Assembly: GCA_938022295.1 (NCBI GenBank) | Contig: CALIDR010000134.1 | Location: 1 to 12,478, forward strand | From: an uncultured Burkholderiaceae bacterium | GTDB lineage: Bacteria > Pseudomonadota > Gammaproteobacteria > Burkholderiales > Burkholderiaceae_C | Reading direction: 5' to 3' | DNA length: 12,478 nt | Shown here: piece by piece, positions 1-8,046 of the stretch | Position numbering within the stretch: the stretch's first letter is position 1 | Layout of the letters: each line of letters begins with the position of its first letter | Program-made: the position numbers and the translations under genes | The notes under the pieces: model-generated | Database searches by the model: none | What the model was told of the DNA's origin: nothing | What the model saw: the letters and a program-made list of their open reading frames with translations, nothing else

Positions 1-184
1 CGTCGAACAGCGCTTCGTCGACGGCCCGCAGTCGCGTGAGATCGAACGGGAAACGCTGGCCGTTGTACAGGCCGAGGAGGAACATCGCCATGTACCGGGA
101 CTGTCCCGAGAAGCCGCCGGCGACGGTCAGCAGCCGCCCCAGCGCGGCCACGCCCTCGCGTTCCACGAGTTCGTCGCCAGCCAT
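1..184 (-). CDS. Small DUF7673-like protein, N-terminal part (runs off left edge)
   Basis: The first 61 residues of a minus-strand gene are visible; the 3' end lies outside the window. The segment around residues 27-50, GQSRYMAMFLLGLYNG then RFPFDLT, followed by RLRAVDEALFD, resembles from memory the short proteobacterial DUF7673 family, which has GQ(C/S)R..A.FLLG.YNG and a FDLT.L..(L/V)D stretch. No biochemical function is known to me for this family. The ATG at 184 is the first standard start after an in-frame TGA at 322-320, but it has no good ribosome binding site. A strong AGGAGG (223-218) lies 9 nt before an in-frame CTG at 208-206, which would add eight residues. The gene is separated from the operon by 231 bp, and nothing links it to that operon's function. 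Family assignment is moderate; the reality of the ORF is likely because the protein is clearly non-random. Confidence 0.6.
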   Translation of the reverse strand, partial: MAGDELVEREGVAALGRLLTVAGGFSGQSRYMAMFLLGLYNGQRFPFDLTRLRAVDEALFD

Positions 185-415
185 GCTCGCTGCGCCGGCA
201 ACCGTCAGCTCGCCGAACCTCCTGGCCTGCAGGGCATGCAGGATCTCCGCGTCCCGCAGAGCCTGCCCTGGATCGCGCCCGTCGTCCTCGACGACGCGAC
301 GGCCGACGGCGTTGGACTCTCAGGCTTTTCGCCCTGGACGTTCTCCACGGCCTGCGGTGGGCATGACCTCCACTCATCGCGACATCAGCAACGTCGTCTA
401 CATGGGGCGTGCATG
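185..415. other. Intergenic spacer after the operon
   Basis: This 231-bp stretch lies between the stop of the acyl-CoA dehydrogenase and the small left-edge gene. It holds no convincing gene. A weak inverted repeat sits at 345-360 (CCAC...GTGG arms, imperfect inside), but it has no T-run behind it on either strand, so I do not call it a terminator. The minus-strand frame of the left-edge gene stays open from about 319 without an ATG, GTG or TTG before 184. I see no promoter that I could defend. Confidence 0.5.
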
Positions 416-1600
416 TCATCGCGAGCCGGCTGCCGGCGTTTCACGGCCGAGCAGGCTGCGTGCGACGATCTCCTTCATGATCTCGGTCGTGCCGCCGTAG
501 ATGCGCTGCACGCGCGCGTCGGCCCAGGCGCGCGCGATCGGGTACTCGCGCATGTAGCCGTAGCCACCGAACAGCTGCAGGCACTGGTCGAGCACCGAAA
601 ACTGCATCTCGGTGCACCAGAACTTGGCCACCGACGCGGTCGCGGTGTCGAGCCCGCCGGCGATGTGCCTGGCCAGGCAGTCGTTCAGGAAGCTGCGCGC
701 GACGAGCGTCGTGGCATGCAGGTCGGCCAGCCGGTGACGGACGACCTGCTTGTCGGCCAGCGGCGCGCCGAACGCGTGCCGCTGCCGCACGTGATCGCGC
801 GTCCACTCGACGGCGGCCTCCATCGCCGCCACGGCGGTGATCGCGACGAGCAGCCGCTCCTGCGGCAGTTCGGCCATCATGTAGCGGAACCCCGCCCCGG
901 GCTCGCCGAGCAGCCGGTCGCGCGGCACGCGCAGGTCGTCGAAGAACAGCTCCGACGTGTCCTGCGCGTGCATGCCGAGCTTGTCGAGCCGCCGCCCGCG
1001 CACGAAGCCCGGGCGGTCGGCGTCGACGAGCAGCAGGCTCACGCCGCCGGCGCCGCGCGTCGGGTCGGTCTTGGCGGCGAGCAGCACGAGATCGGCGAGC
1101 TGGCCGTTCGAGATGAAGATCTTGCGGCCGTTGATGCGCCAGTGATCGCCGTCGGCCTCGGCACGCGTGTGGATCGAGGCCAGGTCGCTGCCGGCTTCGG
1201 GTTCGGTCATCCCGATCGCGCCGATCACCTCGCCGCGCGCCATGCGCGGCAGCCACTCGCGCTTGTGCGCCTCGCTGCCGTAGTGCAGCAGGTACGGCGC
1301 GACGATGTCGGAGTGCAGGTAGAACAGCGGGCCGGTGGCGCCGGCGCGGGCCATCTCCTCGACGACGATGGCGCTGAACCCGAAGTCGACGCCGGCGCCG
1401 CCGTAGGCCTCGGGCACCGTCAGGCACAGCAGCCCGAGCTCGCCGGCACGCCGCCACAGCGCGCGCGGCACCTGGCCGGCGCGCTCCCAGTCGGCATGGT
1501 GCGGCGTGATCTCATCGGCGACGAAGCGGCGCACGGTGTCGCGGAAGGCGCGGTGCTCGGCGCTGTCGAGCGGGGGCGTCGGCGGATACAGGTCGCTCAT
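416..1600 (-). CDS. Acyl-CoA dehydrogenase, LCAD-like
   Basis: A 394-residue FAD flavoenzyme of normal length that would introduce the trans-2 double bond into an acyl-CoA and pass electrons to ETF. The helical N-terminal domain covers about residues 10-120. The flavin-binding beta domain contains IGAIGMTEPEAGSDL (126-140) and FISNGQLADLVLLAAKTDP (162-180). The C-terminal helical domain includes RQRHAFG (272-278), LQLFGGYGYM (341-350) and RIYGGTTEIMKEI (366-378). The MCAD-type catalytic glutamate position (the E of YEGT) is glycine here (YGGT). The base is instead predicted at E248 in ELPQERL, as in mitochondrial LCAD, whose C-terminal half this protein strongly resembles. The ATG overlaps the hydratase stop as ATGA, which fixes the start. 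Only a weak Shine-Dalgarno is seen, consistent with translational coupling. It is the last gene of the operon. Substrate is unknown; branched or long chains are plausible. Confidence 0.93.
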   Translation of the reverse strand: MSDLYPPTPPLDSAEHRAFRDTVRRFVADEITPHHADWERAGQVPRALWRRAGELGLLCLTVPEAYGGAGVDFGFSAIVVEEMARAGATGPLFYLHSDIVAPYLLHYGSEAHKREWLPRMARGEVIGAIGMTEPEAGSDLASIHTRAEADGDHWRINGRKIFISNGQLADLVLLAAKTDPTRGAGGVSLLLVDADRPGFVRGRRLDKLGMHAQDTSELFFDDLRVPRDRLLGEPGAGFRYMMAELPQERLLVAITAVAAMEAAVEWTRDHVRQRHAFGAPLADKQVVRHRLADLHATTLVARSFLNDCLARHIAGGLDTATASVAKFWCTEMQFSVLDQCLQLFGGYGYMREYPIARAWADARVQRIYGGTTEIMKEIVARSLLGRETPAAGSR

Positions 1601-2523
1601 GGCGGGTCTCGGAATGTCGCTGGGACTGGATCGTCGTCGCGGATGCGTGCGTGTCCGAGGTCGAGCACGACGGCGCCCCGCTCGGCGGCCGTCGCGCGGA
1701 AGCGCACCGTGCCGGCGTCGTGCCAGAACTCGACGTCGAGCGTCTCGCCGGGGTACAGCGGTGCCGTGAAGCGCGCGCGCAGCGCGGCGAGGCGCGCCGC
1801 CTCGAAGCCGCAGAACTCCTGCACGATCAGCAGCCCGAGCAGACCGAACGTGCACATGCCGTGCATGATCGGGCGCTCGAACCCGGCGCGGTGCGCGACG
1901 GCGGGGTCGACGTGCAGCGGGTTCGGATCGGCGCTGAGCCGGTACAGCAGCGGCTGGTTCGTCACGGTGGCGCGGCGCACCGTGCGGTCGGCAGGCCGCG
2001 CGGGCAGCGCGGGCAGCGGCGGCGCCGCCGCGTCGCCGAACCGCTGCAGTGGAAAGCCGGCCCCGCTGAAGCCGCCGTTGCCGCGCGCGAGCACCGTCGT
2101 GCGCGAACGCGACAGCGTCTGGCCGCTCGCGCTGTCGCGCAGCTCGCGCTCGACGACGAACAGCGCGCCGCGCGCAGGTCCGCGGTCCTCGACGCTCGCG
2201 ACGCGGTTGTGGCCCGTGACGTCGCCGCCCGGCGGCAGCACGCCGGGCCACTGCATCTCTTCCTCGGCGTGGACGAGCTGCGTCCCGTCGAGGCCGGTGT
2301 CGGCGTCGCGCATCCAGAAGCCAGGGTCGCCGAGCATCGCGCACATCGTCGGCAGCGCCTGCAGCCGGGACTCGTAAACGAAGCGCAGGTGCCGCTCGTC
2401 CCACGCGTCGCGGCCTTGCCCCGCGCCGACGCCAAGGGCGTAGAGGATCGTGTCGCGCGGCTCGTAGCGCTGCCGCACCGTCGGCAGTTCGCGCCGCAGC
2501 AGCGCCTGCGGGTCGAAGCTCAC
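1597..2523 (-). CDS. MaoC-family (hydratase 2-type) enoyl-CoA hydratase, double hot-dog
   Basis: A 308-residue protein, the usual size for a two-hot-dog hydratase 2. The N-terminal half (about 5-150) is the degenerate MaoC-N repeat. The C-terminal half (about 185-300) carries the active-site signature YRLSADPNPLHVDP (194-207), with predicted catalytic D199 and H204 and supporting N201, then GFERPIMHGMCTFG (214-227). By family knowledge it hydrates trans-2-enoyl-CoA to (3R)-3-hydroxyacyl-CoA. It therefore sits between the neighbouring acyl-CoA dehydrogenase and the MFE-2-like SDR in the pathway. Start: the GTG at 2523-2521 overlaps the TetR stop as GTGA, matching the coupling pattern of the operon. 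Longer in-frame extensions (for example from 2643) would run through the TetR C-terminus and read as Arg/Ala-rich shadow sequence. It overlaps the acyl-CoA dehydrogenase start by 4 bp. A pure (S)-specific crotonase role is excluded by fold. Confidence 0.92.
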   Translation of the reverse strand: MSFDPQALLRRELPTVRQRYEPRDTILYALGVGAGQGRDAWDERHLRFVYESRLQALPTMCAMLGDPGFWMRDADTGLDGTQLVHAEEEMQWPGVLPPGGDVTGHNRVASVEDRGPARGALFVVERELRDSASGQTLSRSRTTVLARGNGGFSGAGFPLQRFGDAAAPPLPALPARPADRTVRRATVTNQPLLYRLSADPNPLHVDPAVAHRAGFERPIMHGMCTFGLLGLLIVQEFCGFEAARLAALRARFTAPLYPGETLDVEFWHDAGTVRFRATAAERGAVVLDLGHARIRDDDPVPATFRDPP

Positions 2524-3190
2524 CCGCGCCTCGCCCCGAAGCCGCGTGGCGGCACGACGCGCGGGCCGACGCCGGCCTGCAGGCTGCGCACCATCGCCGC
2601 CGCGATGGCCTCCAGCGAACGCGCGCCGCCCGGCCGGTACCACGTCGGCACGTGGTTGAGCGCGCCGATCAGCTGCAGCCGCAGCAGCGTGCGGTCGACG
2701 CCTCGGCGCAGCGGCAGCGCGTCGATCAGCGCACGGAACTTGGCCTCGTAGCCGTTGCGCAGCGCGATCAGCGCGTCGTGGTGCTCGGGCGGGAAGTCGT
2801 GCGGCTGCACCTGCACGAACACGCCGGCGAACGGCGCGTCACCGGGGGCCAGCCCCGCCATCATCCGCAGGTGCGCCGTCACGCCGCGCCGCAGCCGCGT
2901 CCACGCATCGCCGGGCCGCGCGACCGCGGCGTCGAACGCCTCGCCCACGCGGCGCACGCCCTCGGCGTAGACGGCCAGCAGCAGGTCGCCCTTCGACGGG
3001 TAGTGGTAGTAGATCGAGCCTGCCGTCATCCCGGTGGCCCCGGCGATGTCGCGCATCGTCGTCAGCGCGTAGCCGCGGCGGCGGAACACGTGCGCCGCGG
3101 CCTCGAGCAGCGCGGCGTGGCGGTTGCGCGCCTGGGTTCTCGCCGTCGCGTGAGGCGACGCGGCCGGCGCGCCGAATGCCGCGCGCGCCG

Positions 3191-3194
<4 letters not shown>
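2520..3194 (-). CDS. TetR/AcrR-family transcriptional regulator
   Basis: A 224-residue regulator of typical TetR length. After a 20-residue basic, disordered-looking leader, the DNA-binding domain spans about residues 25-75. The helix-turn-helix reads TTMRDIAGATGM (45-56), followed by AGSIYYHYPSKGDLL (58-72), the classic SIYYHF.SK.DLL signature. The C-terminal ligand domain (80-205) contains ALNHVPTWYRPGG (178-190), a pattern common in TetR repressors of acyl-CoA catabolism. The likely ligand is a CoA thioester made by this pathway, but that is inference. The ATG overlaps the SDR stop as ATGA, with no Shine-Dalgarno of its own, so translation depends on coupling. It is unusual in being in the middle of the operon rather than divergent, implying autoregulation. 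Its operator is not in the window, since no intergenic gap large enough exists within the operon. Confidence 0.93.
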
Positions 3195-4092
<898 letters not shown>

Positions 4093-4096
<4 letters not shown>

Positions 4097-5946
4097 GCGG
4101 TCTCCTTCTCCGTCGGCCTGCCCGTGCCGTACATTGCCTCGATCGCGTCGGCGTACTTCTGCGCGATGCTCTTGCGCTTGATCTTCATCGTCGCGGTGAC
4201 CTCGCCGTCGTCGTGATCGAGCTCCTTGGTCAGGAGGTGGAACCTGCGCACCTGCTGCACCTGCGGCATGCGCGCGTTGACGCGGTCGACCTCGGCCTGC
4301 ACGAGTTCGCGCACGCGCGGGTGCTCGGCCAGGCTGCGGAAGTGCGTATACGCGATGCCGTGCTCCTCGGCCCACTTGCCGACGGTGTCGTGGTCGATCT
4401 GGATCAGCGCCGCGACGAACGGCCGCCGGTCGGCAACGACGATCGCCTCCTTGACGTAGGCACTGAACTTCAGCGCGTTCTCGATTTCGCTGGGCGTGAT
4501 GTTCTTGCCGCCGGCGGTGATCATGATGTCCTTCTTGCGGTCGACGATGCGGATCTCGTCGCCCTCGGGCCCCGGGACGACGACGGCCACGTCGCCCGTG
4601 TGCAGCCAGCCTTCGGGGTCGATCACCTCGCGCGTGGCCGCCTCGTTGCGGTAGTAGCCCTTGAACACCGTCGGCCCGCGCACGAGCAGCTCGCCGTCAT
4701 CGGCCAGCCGCACCTCGACGCCCGGGATCGGCGCGCCCACCGTGCCCACCGGCGACGCCGCGCTGCGCTGCACCGTGACGACTCCGGCGGTCTCCGTCAT
4801 GCCGTAGCCCTCGCGGATCGGCACCCCCAGCGCGCGGAAGAAGCGCAGCATGTCCGGCGCGATCGGCGCCGCGCCCGACAGCGCGAGGCGGCAGCGGCGC
4901 AGGCCGATGAAGTTGTTCAGCGCGCGCAGCACGACCCAGTACCACGCGGCGTGCACGAGACGCTGCGCGACCGACCACCGCTCGCGCGGCACGTCGGCAA
5001 ACGGCAGCGTGGCGGCGAGCGCGCGCTCGTAAAGCCGCCGGCGCAGGCCCCCGGTCTCGCGGATCTTGATCTCGATCGACGCGTGCAGCTTCTCCCAGAT
5101 GCGCGGCACGCCGAGGAACAGCGTCGGCGCGATCTCGCGCAGGTCGCCCGGCACGGTGCGCAGGCTCTCGGCGAAGTTGACCACCGAGCCAGCGCGCAGC
5201 GGCAGGTAGACCGTGTAGATCTGCTCGGCGACGTGGCACAGCGGCAGGTACGACACCGTCGAGTCGGCCGGCGTGCAGCGGTAGATCGCATCGGTGCCGG
5301 CGGCCATCGCGGCGATGTTGCCGTAGCTGATCATCGCCGCCTTCGGCCGGCCGGTCGAGCCGCTGGTGAAGATCATCAGCGCCACGTCGTCCATGCTCTG
5401 CCGGTCCAGGCATTCCTCGACGACGCGCGGGCGCTCGTGCTCGAACGCCTGCCCGAGCGCCGCGACCTCCTCGAACGTCAGCAGGTCGTCGACGTGGTAG
5501 TGGCGCAGGCCGCGTGGGTCGATCACGACCAGATGGGTCAGCATCGGCAGCCGCGGCCGCACCTCGAGCACCTTGTCGAGCTGCTCCTGGTCTTCGCAGA
5601 CGACGACGCGCGCGTCGGAGGCCTGCAGCAGGTACTCGACCTCGGCTGCCGGCGAGGTCGGGTACACGCCCACCGTGACGGCGCCGACCATGCCGCAGCC
5701 GAGCTGCGCGAACACCCATTCCTTGCGGTTCTCGCTGATGATCGCGCAGTGCCCGCCGCGCGGCAGCCCGAGCTTGACGAGACCGAGCCCGAAGTGGCGC
5801 GCCGCGGCCTCGTAGCGCGCCCACGTGTAGGGCTCCCAGATGCCGTAGTCCTTCTGCCGCAGCGCGACGGCGTCCGGACGCACGCGGGCCCAGTGGCGCA
5901 GCTGCTGCGGCAGCGTCAGCGCGCCGAGGTCGGCCGGCCCGCTCAA
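4093..5946 (-). CDS. AMP-forming acyl-CoA synthetase, long-chain type
   Basis: A 617-residue adenylate-forming enzyme that would activate the imported or oxidised acid to its CoA thioester using ATP. Motifs in order: P-loop TSGSTGRPKAA (194-204), YGMTET (381-386), GWLHTGD (446-452), hinge and A8 region from DRKKDIMITAGGKN (469-482), and a C-terminal TATMKIKRK (584-592) containing the expected catalytic-lysine region. The length and the insertion between the P-loop and YGMTET fit long-chain (FAA1/FadD15/bubblegum-like) synthetases rather than short acetyl- or aryl-CoA ligases. Start choice: a TTG at 5946 overlaps the livF stop as TTGA and has AAGAGG 8 nt upstream. A GTG at 5955 in the same frame would add three residues but lacks a properly spaced Shine-Dalgarno. 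It overlaps the SDR start by 4 bp. Natural substrate is unknown. Confidence 0.93.
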
Positions 5947-6791
5947 CTCAGCCACCTCTTGCGCCGCTTGTAGTGCTTCACGTGCCGGAAGCTCGCGAGG
6001 CCCTGCGCGCCGTCGCCGTAGCCGAGGTAGAAGCGCTGCACGTCGGGGTCGCGCACCAGCCGCTCGGTCGGCCCGTCGATGACGATGCGGCCGCTCTCCA
6101 TGATGTAGCCGTACTGCGCGATGCCGAACGCCGCCATCGCGTTCTGCTCGACGAGCAGCATCGCGACGCCCTGCTCGCGGTTGATGCGCGCGACGATGTC
6201 GAAGATCGCCTGCACCACCAGCGGCGCGAGGCCGAGCGAGGGCTCGTCGAGCAGCATCAACGCCGGCTTGCCGAGCAGCGCGCGGCCGATCGCGAGCATC
6301 TGCTGCTCGCCGCCCGAGAGGTAGCCGGCGCGCTGCCCGCGGCGCTCGGCCAGGCGCGGGAAGTAGTCGTAGATCAGCGCGGGATCGGGCTCCCCGCCGC
6401 GCCCGATCAGCGCGTTGCCGGCGGCCACCAGGTTCTCCTCGACGGTGAGGTCCTCGAACACGTGGCGGCCCTCGCGCACGTGCGCGATGCCGCGGCGCGC
6501 GAGCAGGTGCGGCTCGACCGCGTCGATGCGCTCGCCGCGGAAGCGGATCGCCCCGCTGCGCAGCTCGCCGACCTCGAGCGGCAGCAGCCCGGAGATCGCC
6601 TTCAGCGTCGTCGTCTTGCCCGCGCCGTTGCTGCCGAGCAGCGCGACGATCTGCCCCTGCGGCACCGCGAGCGAGAGCCCGCGCAGGACCTGCACGGTGT
6701 GGTGGTAGACGACCTCGATGTTGTCCACCGTCAGCGCAGGCACGTCGCCGACACCGGGCGGGATCGTCGCGGCGGTGCGGGCGGCGACCAT
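5943..6791 (-). CDS. livF: Branched-chain-amino-acid-type ABC transporter, ATPase LivF-like
   Basis: A 282-residue cytoplasmic ABC ATPase, one of the two ATPases of the importer. Walker A GSNGAGKTT is at 53-61, the signature LSGGEQQ at 158-164 and Walker B ALMLLDEP at 177-184. The switch region LLVEQN (212-217) carries the Q/N typical of LivF in place of the H-loop histidine. Compared with textbook LivF (about 235 residues), it has an N-terminal extension of about 17 residues. It also has a basic C-terminal tail, SFRHVKHYKRRKRWLS (267-282), of unknown role. The ATG lies 2 bp after the stop of the binding-protein gene. Earlier in-frame sequence is the shadow of that gene. Its last 4 bp overlap the TTG start of the acyl-CoA ligase. 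The cargo is not necessarily an amino acid; such transporters often import aromatic or other organic acids when encoded beside CoA ligases. Confidence 0.94.
   Translation of the reverse strand: MVAARTAATIPPGVGDVPALTVDNIEVVYHHTVQVLRGLSLAVPQGQIVALLGSNGAGKTTTLKAISGLLPLEVGELRSGAIRFRGERIDAVEPHLLARRGIAHVREGRHVFEDLTVEENLVAAGNALIGRGGEPDPALIYDYFPRLAERRGQRAGYLSGGEQQMLAIGRALLGKPALMLLDEPSLGLAPLVVQAIFDIVARINREQGVAMLLVEQNAMAAFGIAQYGYIMESGRIVIDGPTERLVRDPDVQRFYLGYGDGAQGLASFRHVKHYKRRKRWLS
5955..5960 (-). promoter_or_regulatory. Ribosome binding site deciding the ligase start
   Basis: AAGAGG on the minus strand lies inside the 3' end of livF, 8 nt before the TTG at 5946-5944. It is too close to serve the GTG at 5955-5953, whose first base it shares, so it favours initiation at TTG. 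Confidence 0.5.
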
Positions 6792-6793
6792 GC

Positions 6794-8017
6794 TCAGGTC
6801 GTGCGGATCCAGTCGCTGGCGGGCTGCAGCAGCTTGCTCGCCGCGTCGTAGGCGTAGATGCGGCCGATCGGGATGTGGTGCGTCCTCAGCGACACCGGCA
6901 CGCCGACGATCCCGCCGGTGTCCCAGTTCTCGATCGACTCGAGTGCCGCCTTCAGGTTCGGGCCGGTGAGCGGCTGATTGGCCTTCAGGCAGCGTTCGAT
7001 CGTCTCGGCGAAGATCGAGCCGACGAGCCAGCCGTGGGTGTAGAAGATCGGCACGTAGGCCATGTTCGGACGCGCCTTGGCGGCGAAGTCGCGGATCGTC
7101 TGCATCGTCGGTGCGCCAGCGGTGTCGTAGCTGTAGCGGTACGGCATCACGCCCATCCATCCTTCGCCGGCGGCACCCATCGCGTCGACCGTCGTCTTGT
7201 CCATGCTCCAGATGGTGCCCATCGGCTTGGCGTCCATGCCCGCCTCGCGCATCTGCTTGATGAACTCGGGGATCGGCGCCAGCACGTAGCCGTGGAAGAT
7301 CACGAAGTCGGGCCGGGCGCGGCGCAGCCGCGCGACCTCGGCCGAGACGTCGACCGCGCCGGGCTTGGTCACGATCTCCATCACGACCGGGATACCCAGC
7401 TTCTGCGCGTGCGCCTTGCCCGCCGCGATCGGGTCGCGGCCGAACTCGGTGTCGCTGTAGACCAGCGCGACCGACGGCTTCGTCGCCCCGCGCGCGGTGC
7501 CGTTGATGTACTCGAGCAGGATCGCGATCATCGCCGCGTAGCTCGGCCCGGCCATGAAGTAGTACGGCACGCGCGCCGGGTCGGCGAGGTCGGAAGCGAA
7601 CGACGGGCTGCTGGTGATCGTCGTGCCGAGGCGGCTGACCTCCTCGGCGGCGGCCTTGGCCCAGGCCGTGGAGTCGCCGTAGAACGCCGGCGGGCTGTGC
7701 GCGGCCATGATCTTCTTGAACACGCTCATCGCCTGGTCCATCTTGTACCCCGAGTCCTCGGCGACGTAGCGGATGCGGCGCCCCGCGATGCCGCCGCTCG
7801 CGTTGCGCCACTCGCAGTAGTCGCCCAGCCCCTGGTGCAGCCCGACGCCGGCGAACGCGAACACGCCGGTGATCGGCGGCGCGGCGCCGAACACGATCTC
7901 GCCGCCTTGCGCGATCGCCGGCGCCCACGGCAGCGCGCAGAGCCCTGCCGCCCCCAGCCCCGCCTGGACGAGGCGACGACGGGACGGGTCGGCGGCGGGA
8001 CGGTGGGTGTCGCTCAT
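6794..8017 (-). CDS. Periplasmic substrate-binding protein of the Liv-type importer
   Basis: A 407-residue Peripla_BP_6/LivK-like binding protein. It begins with a twin-arginine-like signal: SRRRLVQAG (12-20), hydrophobic stretch to about residue 30, and likely cleavage after AIA (34-36). This suggests export folded by Tat rather than by Sec. The mature part opens with IVFGAAPPITG (41-51), the usual first strand of this fold. It continues through ASGGIAGRRIRYV, PYYFM and VALVYSDTEFGRD segments typical of the two-lobed receptor. It captures the solute in the periplasm and delivers it to the LivH/LivM permeases. The ATG at 8017 has a strong AAGGAGA 6 nt upstream, the best ribosome site in the transporter block, fitting the high level needed for a binding protein. 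Specificity cannot be read from sequence; the family covers amino acids, aromatics and other carboxylates. Confidence 0.93.
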   Translation of the reverse strand: MSDTHRPAADPSRRRLVQAGLGAAGLCALPWAPAIAQGGEIVFGAAPPITGVFAFAGVGLHQGLGDYCEWRNASGGIAGRRIRYVAEDSGYKMDQAMSVFKKIMAAHSPPAFYGDSTAWAKAAAEEVSRLGTTITSSPSFASDLADPARVPYYFMAGPSYAAMIAILLEYINGTARGATKPSVALVYSDTEFGRDPIAAGKAHAQKLGIPVVMEIVTKPGAVDVSAEVARLRRARPDFVIFHGYVLAPIPEFIKQMREAGMDAKPMGTIWSMDKTTVDAMGAAGEGWMGVMPYRYSYDTAGAPTMQTIRDFAAKARPNMAYVPIFYTHGWLVGSIFAETIERCLKANQPLTGPNLKAALESIENWDTGGIVGVPVSLRTHHIPIGRIYAYDAASKLLQPASDWIRTT

Positions 8018-8020
8018 GGT

Positions 8021-8044
8021 CTGTCTCCTTCGGTGGTGAGGCAG
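8021..8044 (-). promoter_or_regulatory. Ribosome binding site of the binding-protein gene within a possible hairpin
   Basis: The 29-bp gap between livM and the binding-protein gene contains AAGGAGA (8030-8024, minus strand), 6 nt before the ATG. In the minus-strand RNA, CTGCCTC (8044-8038) can pair with GAGACAG (8027-8021) at six of seven positions across a 10-nt loop, which would partly cover that site. The ribosome site is solid; the hairpin is only a possibility. Confidence 0.4.
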
Positions 8045-8046
8045 GG

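Noticed and set aside
345..360. Inverted repeat as a rho-independent terminator of the operon
   Set aside because: The stem is short and mismatched and no T-run follows it on either strand.
185..415. Possible mobile-element scar or attachment site
   Set aside because: No terminal inverted repeats, target duplications, transposase remnant or tRNA end could be found by eye.
236..2377. Long plus-strand open frame (about 713 codons) opposite the acyl-CoA dehydrogenase and hydratase genes
   Set aside because: It is antisense to two well-supported genes, and its translation is Arg/Ala/Gly-rich without any recognisable domain. Such frames are common in very GC-rich DNA.
1597..2643. Extended hydratase start at 2643
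   Set aside because: The extra 40 residues are an Arg/Gly-rich out-of-frame reading of the TetR C-terminus; the GTG at 2523 gives the family's normal N-terminus and a GTGA overlap.
4213..5973. Plus-strand open frame of about 586 codons opposite the acyl-CoA ligase
   Set aside because: Low-complexity His/Arg/Ala/Asp-rich translation, fully antisense to a ligase with all its motifs intact.
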